Numbered from the stretch's first letter, positions 38,691 to 48,780 are shown. The stretch: DNA of 64,000 bases from JBBDJB01 sp040880125 (GCA_040880125.1 JBBDJB010000032.1:40239-104238); one strand, 5' to 3'. Notes: generated by a model not told the origin, from the sequence alone. Numbers and translations are program-made.

Positions 38691-41398
38691 GGTCCATCTC
38701 CGATTGCGTTTTGTTGTGGAACAGGCTCGGTGGCCGTCATCCGCACCAGATCGCTCATGACTATCGCCGTTATCAGATCGGCATAAGTTCCGCCGCCCTG
38801 CTGTGCCGTGTCGTGAATTTGCGCCACGATCGAGTCATCGGCCGCGACCAATTGCCGCCCAATCGCGAATTGTACCACTTGCCGAGTCAAGGTTTCTTGC
38901 ACGCGCGGACTCTCGGCCAATAGATCCATCAGTTCTCCGCTAGTTTCGTAGGAGACAGGCGACTCCTCGCCGGGAAAAAGGATCTCTCCGTCCTCGCGCA
39001 GCTTGTTTCCGTGCTCGTCGACCACGTGAACCGCGCCCAAGCCGTCGAATTTTTCCAGGCCGAAGGCGAGCGTCTCGAACTTCTTGTGGCATCCGCCGCA
39101 CGACGCGTTGGCGAGTCGGGCTTCGGCGATGGCCCGCTGTGACAGGCCGGCCTGGGTTGGAACGGGCGTCGTGTCAACGCAGGGCGGAGGGTCGCTCACA
39201 GCGCTGTTGAGCAGATCGTGAAGCACAAACAGCCCTCGCGTCACCATGGAGGCTTCCTCGCCGCCAACCGTTAGCACGCTGCCCTGGGTGAGCAGCCCGC
39301 CCCGGCTGGGCGTCGACGAAAGATCAAAGCGGGACAATCCGGCTCCCCGAGAGCGGATTTCGTCAGGTGGCAATGCTCGGCTGAAGACGGCGATCTGATG
39401 GAAGGTGCCCTGCCAGGGACGGTCGTTACTGAATTCGTTGGCCAATGCGAGTCGGAAGTTTCCGTCCCAGTTCGACAAGTCGCCGTCGATATTGCCGGCC
39501 GCTTGTTGCTCACCGTCGATATAGAGCTTGGATCTTCCGGTCGCGTCGCGAGTGTATACCACGTGCGTCGCGCGTTTCTTGACCGCATTGCCCGGGCTGG
39601 ACACGGATGGCAACCCGTTGCCATTGGTTCGCGATGAACGGAACCGGACATCGTACTTGCTGGAATCCTGGCCGAGCGTGAAGTTTCGGGAATTCGCCCC
39701 GTCCGAAAGCGTCAAAATGCGGGCCGGACCGCTCTGATCGGTATCGGCGGTGGTTATCCAGGCTTCCAACGTGGCGGCGTTCGATTTCTTCACCGCTTCG
39801 ATCAGCCGCCGCGCAGCCGAATCGCTGGCAATGATCGTCGAGGCGCCGTCGCGACCCACCGTCAGTCCTTCGGGGCCCCACTCTACCGCCTTAGTGTCGG
39901 CAATGGACAGATTGACTGGTTCGCCGGCTCCGGAGACGTCACGAACCACCGAGCCGCCTCCCTCTTCGAAGGTGTACATCACTTCGAGCCCCGGGGCACT
40001 TCGCCGTGGAATGCCCCGCAACGGAGCGGCGGACTCGGCTTCCGCGGCGGCCGCATCAAGCCCGTAATACTCCGCGAGCGCCGGCGTGGCATAAGTCACC
40101 TGAGCGTTGAGCAGATCCGCGAGCGGACGATCCTGCTTCCAGGCGACGTCCTTGAAGAATGCCAGCGTCTCGGCCCGCATGTCCGCGGCAAGTTGCTCGT
40201 TCCACTTCGGAAAGCGATCGGTGTTAGGCCGTAGATTTTCCAGCCGGCCGAGATTCAGCCACTCATGGACGAACTGCTCCGACCGCTCGATGGCCCGAGG
40301 GTCTTCCAGCATCCGCCGAACCTGCGCTTCTAGGGTGCCGCGGTCGGAAAGACGATCCTCGTCGGCGGCCTTCATCAGTTCCTCGTCGGGTGGGCCGCCC
40401 CATATGAGGAAGCTCAACCGCGACGCCAATTCGTAGCCGTCGACCGGACGCGGCTTGCCGTCGCCGCGCTGGGCTTCGATATGGTAGATGAAGCGGGGCG
40501 ACTGGAGCATCGCCTCGAAGATGTAGCCGACCGCCTCCCCGAAGTCTCCGCCATTCTCCTCGACGGACTTCGCGATCTGCAAATAGGCCGCGATCTCTCG
40601 CTCGTCGAGCGGGCCACGCAGCAGTTTTTTCCCCGCTCCGGCGATGATCTTTCGCAACGAGTCGTCCGAAAGTTCCTGCCGGTCGGAATACGAATTGGCC
40701 AGCGTCCGAACGTCCAGCCGGCTGACGACGATCTGCGCGAGCCGAGCGTAGGCTTCGACGTGGCCCAGATCGACGTTGAGGTTGTATGCCGTGTTGCTGA
40801 AGCCGTCAGCCCGCAGGTCCGGTGGCAGGATGCGGCGGGCGTCCTGCTCGATATTCACTCCGACTGTGGCCCTTATCGTCTCGATGTACTCCGGAATGGT
40901 GAGCCGGCGAATTCCGGTATACGCGGTCCCGCGGCCGTGGGCCACCGATTCGATGTTTTCGACCGACCACGCCGCACCGGCTTCGATCCACTGGCGCAGC
41001 AGCATTTTCTCATCGCCCGATAGCGGCGGCCGATCTTGCGGCATTTCATCGGATTCGACGTACAACCACAGCAGGCTCCCCTCGGCATCGCCGGCCTCCC
41101 AGGCGGGTCCGCTATCGCCACCAGTCGTGGCGGCTTCTTTCCGTGAAAGATTGAGCCCGCCCTCCTTGGTCGCCGCGTCGTGGCACTCCAAGCAGTGGTG
41201 TGCGATCAGCGGAGCAATCTTGTCGCGGAAGTGGACGTCGGCATCCGCGATCGTTGACTCTTGTGCGTCACCCTGTGCGGACTCCACAGCGTCCTCGTCC
41301 GCATAGGCGACGGTCCCCACACCATGGAAGGCCGGAGACCCTCCGATCACCAAGCAGGCGGTGCTAAGCACGGCGACGAACAAAGACGCAAGTCTCAT
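38687..41398 (-). CDS. DUF1592/DUF1588/DUF1585 cytochrome-type protein with inserted LamG domain
   Basis: The protein is 903 aa; the ATG at 41398 starts a signal peptide (MRLASLFVAVLSTACLVIGG). A cytochrome-like CxxCH motif, HHCLECHD (about residue 70), is followed by DUF1587 (YTGIRRLTIPEYIETIRATV), DUF1595 and DUF1592 (SRLSFLIWGGPPDEEL, EQFVHEWLNLGRLENL). A LamG/concanavalin-like module of about 220 residues sits next (VMYTFEEGGGSVVRDVSG ... WDGNFRLALANEF). DUF1588 (RGGLLTQGSVLTV, CGGCHKKFETLAFGLEKFD) and DUF1585 close the protein. Two CxxCH motifs could bind heme c. It is translationally coupled to DUF1552. An extracellular polysaccharide-related role is often proposed but unproven. Confidence 0.92.
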   Translation of the reverse strand: MRLASLFVAVLSTACLVIGGSPAFHGVGTVAYADEDAVESAQGDAQESTIADADVHFRDKIAPLIAHHCLECHDAATKEGGLNLSRKEAATTGGDSGPAWEAGDAEGSLLWLYVESDEMPQDRPPLSGDEKMLLRQWIEAGAAWSVENIESVAHGRGTAYTGIRRLTIPEYIETIRATVGVNIEQDARRILPPDLRADGFSNTAYNLNVDLGHVEAYARLAQIVVSRLDVRTLANSYSDRQELSDDSLRKIIAGAGKKLLRGPLDEREIAAYLQIAKSVEENGGDFGEAVGYIFEAMLQSPRFIYHIEAQRGDGKPRPVDGYELASRLSFLIWGGPPDEELMKAADEDRLSDRGTLEAQVRRMLEDPRAIERSEQFVHEWLNLGRLENLRPNTDRFPKWNEQLAADMRAETLAFFKDVAWKQDRPLADLLNAQVTYATPALAEYYGLDAAAAEAESAAPLRGIPRRSAPGLEVMYTFEEGGGSVVRDVSGAGEPVNLSIADTKAVEWGPEGLTVGRDGASTIIASDSAARRLIEAVKKSNAATLEAWITTADTDQSGPARILTLSDGANSRNFTLGQDSSKYDVRFRSSRTNGNGLPSVSSPGNAVKKRATHVVYTRDATGRSKLYIDGEQQAAGNIDGDLSNWDGNFRLALANEFSNDRPWQGTFHQIAVFSRALPPDEIRSRGAGLSRFDLSSTPSRGGLLTQGSVLTVGGEEASMVTRGLFVLHDLLNSAVSDPPPCVDTTPVPTQAGLSQRAIAEARLANASCGGCHKKFETLAFGLEKFDGLGAVHVVDEHGNKLREDGEILFPGEESPVSYETSGELMDLLAESPRVQETLTRQVVQFAIGRQLVAADDSIVAQIHDTAQQGGGTYADLITAIVMSDLVRMTATEPVPQQNAIGDGP

Positions 41399-41927
41399 GG
41401 GTGGCCCTTGCCTTGTGTACCTACCGGCGTACGTCCGCATGCCTTCACCCGGCACTCCTACGCTTGCCGGAGGCGGGCAATCCCTGCGTTCGTTCTTCCC
41501 GAGAATCGGATCGGATCGAAGTATAAACCCACCGGGTTCATCAATTCAACGGTCGGCGATGATTTACGAACCAAAAATCGGAAGGTTTGTGCTTGCAACT
41601 GCAACAAGCGAGAACATCGGCGGCGTGCGGAGGATCAGCAGCAGTGGTCCGTAGTCTCGGTCCGGCGGCGTGCTTTTAATCAAGTTTTCGGTCACACGCT
41701 CGGTCCCGGCGAATTTACAGAGTCTCAGCCGTACAGGTGAGGTGATCGAAGGACATGCTTCGGCCCATGAGCAAGTCGCGCCGGACGGGGCCGCCTAATC
41801 CGCAAACTCTATGCCCCATCGCCTTCCGCGGCGTAGTTCGACTTGGGCGGCCAGCGTCGCCCAACCGATACATCAGGTAGAGGAGTTGCATTCGGTCCCC
41901 TACCTGCCTGCCTTGGGAGAGTCGCCG
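41399..41927. other. 529-bp divergent intergenic region
   Basis: This lies between the DUF1592-type gene (minus) and the WD40 gene (plus). It presumably carries both promoters. The 41500-41600 part is noticeably less GC-rich. No gene, repeat or structured RNA was recognised. Confidence 0.4.
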
Positions 41928-42959
41928 GTGATAAACACTGCCCGCCCCGCCGTTCTCCTGACCACGTTTGTAATCGCCATTTGCGCCACAACTGAAGCCG
42001 CCGAGTTGGTGCGTCTTGCGCCCAGCCGCGTGATCGAGCTGGGAGAGAGCCGTGGAACGGCCGCCGTGGTGAGCGGAGTGGCGCTTTCGCCCGATGGCCA
42101 GCGCCTGGCGGCCGCCTGCGACGACCACGCAGTACGTCTGTGGGACATGCGAACCCATGAGCTGCTGCACGTCCTGCGGGGGCACACGGACTGGGTGCGA
42201 TCGGTGGCCTTCTCCAGCGACGGGACACACCTGGCGTCTGCCGGCAGCGACCGAAGTGTGGTCATTTGGGATGTCACCACCGGCGCGCGCGTCCGGCAGT
42301 TGCCCAATTCTCCGCAGGCCATCTTCGACTTGTGCTTCGAGCCGGGCGGAACGCGGCTGGTTGCCGGCGGCTTTTGCGACGAGATAACCGTCTACGACAC
42401 CAGCCGCGGCGAAATTGCCCGAACCCTGAACGGACCATGCCAGGACCTGAGGGCGCTGGCCATGTCGCCCGATGGTCGGCTGTTGGCCGCCGCAGGGCGG
42501 AACGGCAAGATCCGGGTCTGGGACTTCAATTCGGGCGAAACGGTTGCCGACATTCCGGCGCACCCTCGCCGGATCCACACACTGGTTTTCTCGCCCGACG
42601 GCGCCCTGCTGGCCTCCGCCGGCGACAGCCAGCAAGTCCATTTGCACAGCACGACGGATTGGCAGCCGGTGCGGACCTTGACCTACGAAAGCGCGAAGAC
42701 GCTGACGCTGGAGTTCACCGACGAGCAGAACCTGTTGACCGGTGGCACCGACAACCTCATTCGCCAATGGGATCTGACGACGGGCGAACCGCGGCGACTG
42801 CTGGTCGGACACACCGGCACGGTTGCGGCGCTTTCGTGGCATCGGCCGACAGGCACATTGATTTCGGGAAGCTTCGACACGACGGTTCGCATTTGGCAGC
42901 TCAAGCCGCTCGAAGTCGATGAAACCGCCGCCCTGCCGCCGACACCCACCACCCGATAA
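41928..42959 (+). CDS. secreted WD40-repeat protein
   Basis: The protein is 343 aa. The GTG at 41928, preceded by GGGAGAG, is chosen because it starts a signal peptide (hydrophobic residues 8-20, ending TTEAAE). The remaining sequence forms about seven WD repeats, for example LSPDGQRLAAACDDHAVRLW, VLRGHTDWVRSVAFSSDGTH, LASAGSDRSVVIWDV, GRNGKIRVWDF, GTDNLIRQWDL and GSFDTTVRIWQL. A seven-bladed propeller is expected, outside the cytoplasm. Such genes commonly accompany DUF1549/DUF1592-type cytochrome genes in planctomycetes. It acts as a protein-binding platform; partners are unknown. Confidence 0.88.
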   Translation: MINTARPAVLLTTFVIAICATTEAAELVRLAPSRVIELGESRGTAAVVSGVALSPDGQRLAAACDDHAVRLWDMRTHELLHVLRGHTDWVRSVAFSSDGTHLASAGSDRSVVIWDVTTGARVRQLPNSPQAIFDLCFEPGGTRLVAGGFCDEITVYDTSRGEIARTLNGPCQDLRALAMSPDGRLLAAAGRNGKIRVWDFNSGETVADIPAHPRRIHTLVFSPDGALLASAGDSQQVHLHSTTDWQPVRTLTYESAKTLTLEFTDEQNLLTGGTDNLIRQWDLTTGEPRRLLVGHTGTVAALSWHRPTGTLISGSFDTTVRIWQLKPLEVDETAALPPTPTTR

Positions 42960-43091
42960 CTCGCGGTAGAAGCCTGCGCAATAAAAGGTGCAAGTCATAC
43001 CCCTCTCGGGCCGTTATGGAACGACGCCGCCCGTCCGCCGCGAGAGTTTCTCGCATCGCCGGCCCACCCGCTTGTATCACGGAGGAGACGC

Positions 43092-46000
43092 GTGGGAATT
43101 CTTAATATTGCATCGTATGTCGGTCGTCGCTTGGTCGGCCGCCGCAAGCCTCCGCGGGGAATAGACAGCCGCGGCCGGTTCAAGTCGTTACGTTTTGAGC
43201 GGATGGAATCGCGGCAGTTGCTCGCCGCGGACATCCACTTCGGGTCCGTCTATTTTGAGGAAGCCTCCGGCGATGACACCCAGGCCGACGTGATCCAGGT
43301 CACCTTCGAAGGCGGAGCCGCCGGAACGCAGCTTTCCCGTCTGATCATCGACGGCGATAAGCTTGGTGATGGGCTGAGCATCGGCGATGTCTTCTTCGAC
43401 ACCGTCAAGAACGATGTCGGTGCGTTCGAAGCGGTGGGGCTGAATATCGAAGCCACCGACGGATTTGAAATCACCGGTGTCACGGTGGCGGATGGCGGCA
43501 CCAAGATCATCTTCGACTTCGAAGGCTTCGATGCCGGCGAGGTGCTGATCTTCTCCATCGACGTCGACGAGGCGGGCTTTGTCGACACGGCCAGCGGCGA
43601 GGTCGAAGCCACGTCCGTCGTAGAAGGTGGCGAATTTCAACGTTCTCTTTTGACCGGCGAGTTCATCGCGCCGCATTACGAAGACGCCGAATTGAAGGCG
43701 ACGTTTTGGGATGCCTACGACGACGAGTTTGCCACCGCCGCCAGCGCCGCGGGAAGCAGCCTCTCGCTGCCGCCGGATCCATACCAGACCGGCCCCGATC
43801 TCTCCGACCGCACGGCGGGAGCTGTTGCACACCAGGTTCAGATCCCGCTGCCGATCGTCATTTCCGGTACCGTTTACGCTGATGCCAATTTAAACAACAT
43901 ACAGGAGTCGGGGGAGCAGGGCATCGCCGGAGTCTCGGTGGCTCTGTGGATCTATAGCGATGCCGAAGGCGAGTTTGTCTTCACCGGCAAGAGCAAGACC
44001 ACCGACAGCAGTGGGAATTACCTTTTCGACGACAGCGACGGCATCGCGGTCCTTCCCGGCCGCTATGAAATCCGTGAAACGCAGCCGGCCGGTTACTTTA
44101 GCGTTGGGGCCTCCGCCGGCAACATTGATGGCGCGACCGAGGGTGTCGTACTCGATGTCAACACGATCAGCCAGATCGACGTTTTGGGCGGACAAGACAG
44201 CGTCGACAACGACTTTGCCGAAGCCTTGCCGGCGGAGATCAGCGGATATGTCTACCACGACGCCAACAACAACGGCATCCGCGGCGCGGCCGAGGCCGGC
44301 ATCGGCGGCGTCCAGATCCAGGTAATCGCTGTCGATACGCTCGCCGGCCCCGGCACCTTTACGATCCTCACCGATGCGCAAGGCTTCTGGCACGTCGGCG
44401 GCCTGGCGCCCGGCGAATACCGGATCGTGGAAGCGACGCAGCCAATTGGCTATCTCGACGGACTGGATGCGGCGGGCACCGTCAGCGGCGTGACGGTCGG
44501 CGCGGCCGTCAATCCTGGCGATGCGATCGGCGGCGTCACACTGGCCGGCGGAGTCGCGGGCGTCAACTACAACTTCGGCGAACTGCGTCCCAGCAGTATT
44601 ACGGGTGTCGTACATGCCGCCACCGACGGTGATTGCGAAGTCGATCCGCACGACATTTTGCTGGCCGGTGTGCAGGTCGATCTGCTCGACGCCCAGGGCC
44701 AACTTCTGCAATCGACCACGACCGACGCGGGCGGAGAGTATCGCTTCGACGGTCTCACACCCGGTGAGTACCAGGTGTTCGAGCATCAGCCCAGCGGGTA
44801 CTTCGACGGCGACGAACACTCCGGTACGGCGGGCGGGATCGTCTCGGCCAACGACACGATCTCCGGAATCGTGCTCACCTCCGGAACGCAGGCGCTGGAG
44901 TACAACTTCTGCGAGCACGTCGGCATCGACCTGTCCGGCAACGTCTATCACGACCAGGACAATGACGGCGTCTTCGACCCGACCGAGTCCGGCATCGGCG
45001 GAGTGAGCGTCATCCTGGTGGATGCGTCAGGCACGCAAGTAGCGATCATAACGACGTCGGACGACCCGGCCTCGCGGGGTTCCTACCAGTTCGCCAATCT
45101 GGCACCGGGAACGTATACGGTGCGCGAGGTGCAGCCGGGCGGATATCTCGACGGGCTCGACACGCCCGGCAATCGCGGCGGAACGGCCGATAATCCCGGC
45201 GACGCCATCAGCGGAGTTGTGCTTGCGTTCGGTTTCGATGCCGTGAACTACAACTTCGGCGAGCTGCTGCCCAGCAGTATCACGGGCGTCGTTCACGCCG
45301 CTACCGACGGTGACTGCGAAGTCGACCCGCACGACATCCTACTGGCCGGCGTCCAGGTCGATCTGCTCGACGCCAAGGGTCAGCTTTTGCAATCGACCAC
45401 GACCGACGCCAATGGCGAGTATCGCTTCGACGGTCTCACACCCGGTGAGTACCAGGTATTCGAGCATCAACCCAGTGGCTACTTCGATGGAGACGAGCAC
45501 GCCGGCACGGCGGGCGGGAGCGTCTCGGCCAACGATACGATCTCCGGCATCGTGCTCACCTCCGGAACGCAGGCGCTGGAGTACAACTTCTGCGAGAACG
45601 TCGGCATCGACCTATCCGGCAACGTCTATCACGATCAGGACAACGACGGCGTTTTCGACGATGCCGAGTCCGGCATCGGTGGCGTGACGATCATCCTGGT
45701 CGACGCGTCGGGAACGGAAGTCGCCACGACCACCACGTCCAGCGACGCCGCTGCGCTCGGCTCGTATCAGTTCACCAACCTGGCCCCGGGAACGTATACG
45801 GTCCGCGAAGTGCAGCCGGGCGGGTATCTCGACGGGCTCGACACGCCGGGCAATCGCGGCGGCACGGCCAACAATCCCGGCGACGCTATCAGCGGTGTGG
45901 TGCTCGCGTTCGGTTTGAACGCCCAAGACTACAACTTCGGCGAATTGCTGCCCAGCAGCATCAGCGGCGTCGTCCACGCCAGCACGGACGGCGACTGCGA

Positions 46001-48575
46001 AGTCGACCCGCACGACATCCTGCTGGCCGGCGTCCAGGTCGATCTGCTCGACGCCCAGGGCCAAGTTCTGCAGTTCACCACGACGGACGCCAACGGCGAG
46101 TACCGGTTCGACGGCCTCGCGCCGGGCGAATACCAAATCTTCGAACATCAGCCGGCCGAGTACTCTGACGGCGATGAGCACCCCGGCACCGCTGGCGGGT
46201 TCGTCTCGGCGAACGATACGATTTCCGGAGTCGTGATCAGCTCCGGCACACAGGCCATCAACTACGACTTCTGTGAGTTCGCCCTGGTCGAGCTGTCCGG
46301 CTTTGTCTACCACGACCAGGACAATGACGGCGCTTTCGATCCCGGCGAACAGGGTATCGGCGGCGCCACCATCATTCTGCTGGATCAGTCCGGAACGCAG
46401 GTCGCCACGGCAGTCACCTCGAACAACCCGGCCGATCGCGGTGCCTACCGCTTCACGGAGCTTTTGCCGGGCGAGTACGACGTGCAGGAGATTCAGCCCT
46501 CGGGCTACCTGGACGGGCTCGACACACCGGGCACCGCCGGCGGTACGGCCGCGAATCCCGGCGACCGCATCTCCGGCGCGCTGCTGGTCTTCGGACAGAA
46601 CGGCGAAAACTACAACTTTGGCGAACTGCTGCCGGCCAGCATCAGCGGCACGGTGCATATCGAAACTGACGGCAACGTGCAGCTCAACGACGGCGAAGTA
46701 CCACTCGCCGGCGTCTCGGTCGATCTCGTCGATCAGCATGGTAACGTCGTGCGGACGACGCAGACCGACGCGATGGGCCAGTTCTCCTTCGAAGGGCTGC
46801 GTCCCGGCACGTACATTGTCCGAGAGCAACAGCCGGCGGAGTACTTCCAGGGCGGTGAGCACGTCGGTTCCGGCGGCGGGGTGATCGACGCGATCGACCG
46901 CATTGCCGGCATCGTTGTGCAGTCGGGCGACGCGCTGGTCGATTACAACTTCGCCGAAGTGCCGGCGTCCAGCATCTCCGGCTACGTGTTTCAGGATGGT
47001 GACGCGGTCGTCACCGTCGGCGCTCAGGTCCCGGAGAATCTGCTCGAACTGCGCGACGGCGTCCGCGGCCCTGGCGACCGCCCGATCGCCGGCGTGGTGC
47101 TCCAATTGCGCGACGGGCAGACCGGCCAACCGATCACGGCGGATCAGGCGCTGGCCGGGCACTATGCTCCGGGCACGATCACCGTGGTCACCAACAGCAA
47201 CGGTTTCTATCAGTTCACCGGGCTTGCGGCGGGCGTATATGCGGTCTTTGAGGTTCATCCGGCGGGTTACATCGACGGACGCGACACGACCGGTTCGCAT
47301 GGCGGCGTGGCGGTAAATCCAGACGTGCCCGTCGATCCGGCTATTCTGGCGCAGTTGCAGGTCGATCCGTCCAATGACGCCATCATGGTGATCCACTTGC
47401 CGGCGGGGCAGCACGCCACGGAATACAACTTCAGCGAAATCCGCGTCGAGCCGTTCTGGTTCCCAACGCTGACGGCCGCGGATCCGGCTCCGCGCTTGTT
47501 CGCGCCGCCGATTGTGCGCGAGCCACTGCCGATCACCGATCGGTTGTATGCCGCACCGGAGCTGGAACCGGTGATCTACGGCGGGTCGAGCCAGGTGCAT
47601 GCTTATACGTGGCATTTGAGCGTGATTGATGCCGGCCAGCCGCGCGGCATTGCGAGAGCCGAGGTTCGCACCCAGCTCACCGCGGCTCCGTTCGCCATCG
47701 CCGCCTGGCGGACCGACAGCTTGGAGGAGTCGCATTGGACGTTGCGAAAGCGCAACTCCGCCGGCGACGAGGACGTGCTGGTCGTGTTCGGCCATGCTAG
47801 CGCCACGCCAGTTGTCGGCGACTTCAACGGCGACGGCATGGACGAAGTCGGCGCATTTCTCGCCGGCGAGTGGTATATCGACGTCAATGGCAACGGCCGC
47901 TGGGATGACGCGGACCTGTGGGCGCATCTGGGGCATCGCGACGACTTCCCCATCACCGGCGATTGGGACGGCGACGGGAAAAGCGACATCGGCATCTTTG
48001 GCATGGCCTGGCCCGGCGACCCGCGCGCAGTGGCTGAAGAGCCAGGCCTGCCGGACCAGCAGAACTTCGAAACCGGGCGGGGAAAGAATCTCCCGCCCGA
48101 GTACCGCCACGCCGCACTTGGTGCACGGCGGATGAAGTTGACCGCCGAGGGATCGGTTCGCTCCGACGTCATCGACCACGTGTTTCATTACGGCGTGCCG
48201 GGCGATATTCCGATTACCGGCGACTGGAACGGCGACGGCATCAAGACCATCGGCGTCTACCGCGACGGCAAGTGGTACCTGGACGTCGACGGCGACGGCA
48301 AGCCGAGCGATTCTGACACCAAGATTACCTACGGGCAGCCGGGCGATCTGCCGCTGGTCGGCGACTGGAACGGCGAAGGCATCGACCACATCGGCGTGTA
48401 TCGCAATGGCACGTGGTATCTCGATGCCGACGGCAACAGCCAGCTTGACGCCCACGACAAGGCCTTCGAGATGGGAGCGGCCGACGACCTGCCCGTGGTG
48501 GGCGACTGGGACGGCGACGGAGTCGACGACCCGGGCGTGTTCCACGGCGGCCGTCAACCGACCGCACAGCGATAA
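43092..48575 (+). CDS. giant SdrD-like repeat surface protein with LEPR-XLL-like N-terminus and Ca-binding C-terminus
   Basis: The protein is 1827 aa with a GTG start, GGAGGAG just upstream. The N-terminus has a basic stretch and RFERMESRQLLAAD, the LEPR-XLL-like export motif of planctomycete surface proteins. Residues 55-250 resemble planctomycete surface-protein N-terminal domains. Residues 258-1455 hold about eleven SdrD B-like (Cna-B fold) units, each with Y-D-x-N-x-x-G-x-x-x-x-x-E-x-G-I-x-G-V and P-G-x-Y-x-V-x-E-x-x-P. Three 227-residue double units are nearly identical. Residues 1570-1827 carry DxDGDGxxD calcium-binding, FG-GAP/VCBS-like repeats (GDWNGDGIKTIGVYRDGKWY). It is probably a long, calcium-stabilised stalk or adhesin. 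No dockerin or anchor is seen. Confidence 0.9.
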   Translation: MGILNIASYVGRRLVGRRKPPRGIDSRGRFKSLRFERMESRQLLAADIHFGSVYFEEASGDDTQADVIQVTFEGGAAGTQLSRLIIDGDKLGDGLSIGDVFFDTVKNDVGAFEAVGLNIEATDGFEITGVTVADGGTKIIFDFEGFDAGEVLIFSIDVDEAGFVDTASGEVEATSVVEGGEFQRSLLTGEFIAPHYEDAELKATFWDAYDDEFATAASAAGSSLSLPPDPYQTGPDLSDRTAGAVAHQVQIPLPIVISGTVYADANLNNIQESGEQGIAGVSVALWIYSDAEGEFVFTGKSKTTDSSGNYLFDDSDGIAVLPGRYEIRETQPAGYFSVGASAGNIDGATEGVVLDVNTISQIDVLGGQDSVDNDFAEALPAEISGYVYHDANNNGIRGAAEAGIGGVQIQVIAVDTLAGPGTFTILTDAQGFWHVGGLAPGEYRIVEATQPIGYLDGLDAAGTVSGVTVGAAVNPGDAIGGVTLAGGVAGVNYNFGELRPSSITGVVHAATDGDCEVDPHDILLAGVQVDLLDAQGQLLQSTTTDAGGEYRFDGLTPGEYQVFEHQPSGYFDGDEHSGTAGGIVSANDTISGIVLTSGTQALEYNFCEHVGIDLSGNVYHDQDNDGVFDPTESGIGGVSVILVDASGTQVAIITTSDDPASRGSYQFANLAPGTYTVREVQPGGYLDGLDTPGNRGGTADNPGDAISGVVLAFGFDAVNYNFGELLPSSITGVVHAATDGDCEVDPHDILLAGVQVDLLDAKGQLLQSTTTDANGEYRFDGLTPGEYQVFEHQPSGYFDGDEHAGTAGGSVSANDTISGIVLTSGTQALEYNFCENVGIDLSGNVYHDQDNDGVFDDAESGIGGVTIILVDASGTEVATTTTSSDAAALGSYQFTNLAPGTYTVREVQPGGYLDGLDTPGNRGGTANNPGDAISGVVLAFGLNAQDYNFGELLPSSISGVVHASTDGDCEVDPHDILLAGVQVDLLDAQGQVLQFTTTDANGEYRFDGLAPGEYQIFEHQPAEYSDGDEHPGTAGGFVSANDTISGVVISSGTQAINYDFCEFALVELSGFVYHDQDNDGAFDPGEQGIGGATIILLDQSGTQVATAVTSNNPADRGAYRFTELLPGEYDVQEIQPSGYLDGLDTPGTAGGTAANPGDRISGALLVFGQNGENYNFGELLPASISGTVHIETDGNVQLNDGEVPLAGVSVDLVDQHGNVVRTTQTDAMGQFSFEGLRPGTYIVREQQPAEYFQGGEHVGSGGGVIDAIDRIAGIVVQSGDALVDYNFAEVPASSISGYVFQDGDAVVTVGAQVPENLLELRDGVRGPGDRPIAGVVLQLRDGQTGQPITADQALAGHYAPGTITVVTNSNGFYQFTGLAAGVYAVFEVHPAGYIDGRDTTGSHGGVAVNPDVPVDPAILAQLQVDPSNDAIMVIHLPAGQHATEYNFSEIRVEPFWFPTLTAADPAPRLFAPPIVREPLPITDRLYAAPELEPVIYGGSSQVHAYTWHLSVIDAGQPRGIARAEVRTQLTAAPFAIAAWRTDSLEESHWTLRKRNSAGDEDVLVVFGHASATPVVGDFNGDGMDEVGAFLAGEWYIDVNGNGRWDDADLWAHLGHRDDFPITGDWDGDGKSDIGIFGMAWPGDPRAVAEEPGLPDQQNFETGRGKNLPPEYRHAALGARRMKLTAEGSVRSDVIDHVFHYGVPGDIPITGDWNGDGIKTIGVYRDGKWYLDVDGDGKPSDSDTKITYGQPGDLPLVGDWNGEGIDHIGVYRNGTWYLDADGNSQLDAHDKAFEMGAADDLPVVGDWDGDGVDDPGVFHGGRQPTAQR
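44589..46631 (+). repeat. three tandem 681-bp repeats inside the surface-protein gene
   Basis: Copies begin at 44589, 45270 and 45951 (period exactly 681 bp, 227 codons). Each encodes two SdrD B-like domains: one beginning SSI(T/S)GVVHA with the cysteines GDCEVDP and NFCE, and one beginning DLSGNVYHDQDNDG. Copies 1 and 2 are almost identical at the protein level; copy 3 is slightly diverged. A fourth, strongly diverged unit follows at 46632 and lacks the cysteines. Exact periodicity indicates tandem duplication and homogenisation. Confidence 0.93.
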
Positions 48576-48609
48576 CGGCGCAGCATGATTCCGGAGTGGG
48601 GCCCCGGCC

Positions 48610-48780
48610 CTACTGCGCCTTCCACTTGGCGATTTCGGCCTCCGCTTCCGCAATCTGCGATTTCAGCCGCTCGACCTCCTCGGGATCGTCCATCTGCGAT
48701 TGCTCGCCCGAGAGCTGTGTGCGCAGCTTGCGCACGCGTTGCTGTAGCACGTCGATTTTCTTTTTTGCCTTCTTGTCCAT
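48610..48780 (-). CDS. small coiled-coil protein, unknown function
   Basis: The protein is 56 aa from the ATG at 48780 (MDKKAKKKIDVLQQRV). It is highly charged with heptads of Leu, Ile and Val, so almost the entire chain should be one coiled-coil helix. No membrane segment or domain is recognised. It is the last gene in the minus-strand run that begins with the AddB-like gene, and it ends 34 bases from the convergent surface-protein gene. Charge and codon pattern look coding; the role is unknown. Confidence 0.6.
   Translation of the reverse strand: MDKKAKKKIDVLQQRVRKLRTQLSGEQSQMDDPEEVERLKSQIAEAEAEIAKWKAQ

Noticed and set aside
37443..38786. 447-codon plus-strand frame
   Set aside because: It is antisense to the DUF1552 gene with its Tat signal and conserved blocks. 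No independent evidence.
44589..46631. CRISPR-like or transposon-derived repeat
   Set aside because: The repeat unit is 681 bp, in frame, and codes for SdrD-type domains; there are no spacers or inverted ends.
45612..48653. 1013-codon open frame on the minus strand
   Set aside because: It lies entirely opposite the SdrD-like gene, whose strand has recognisable domains, repeats and a good ribosome site. The antisense frame only mirrors the high-GC codon pattern and has no domain.
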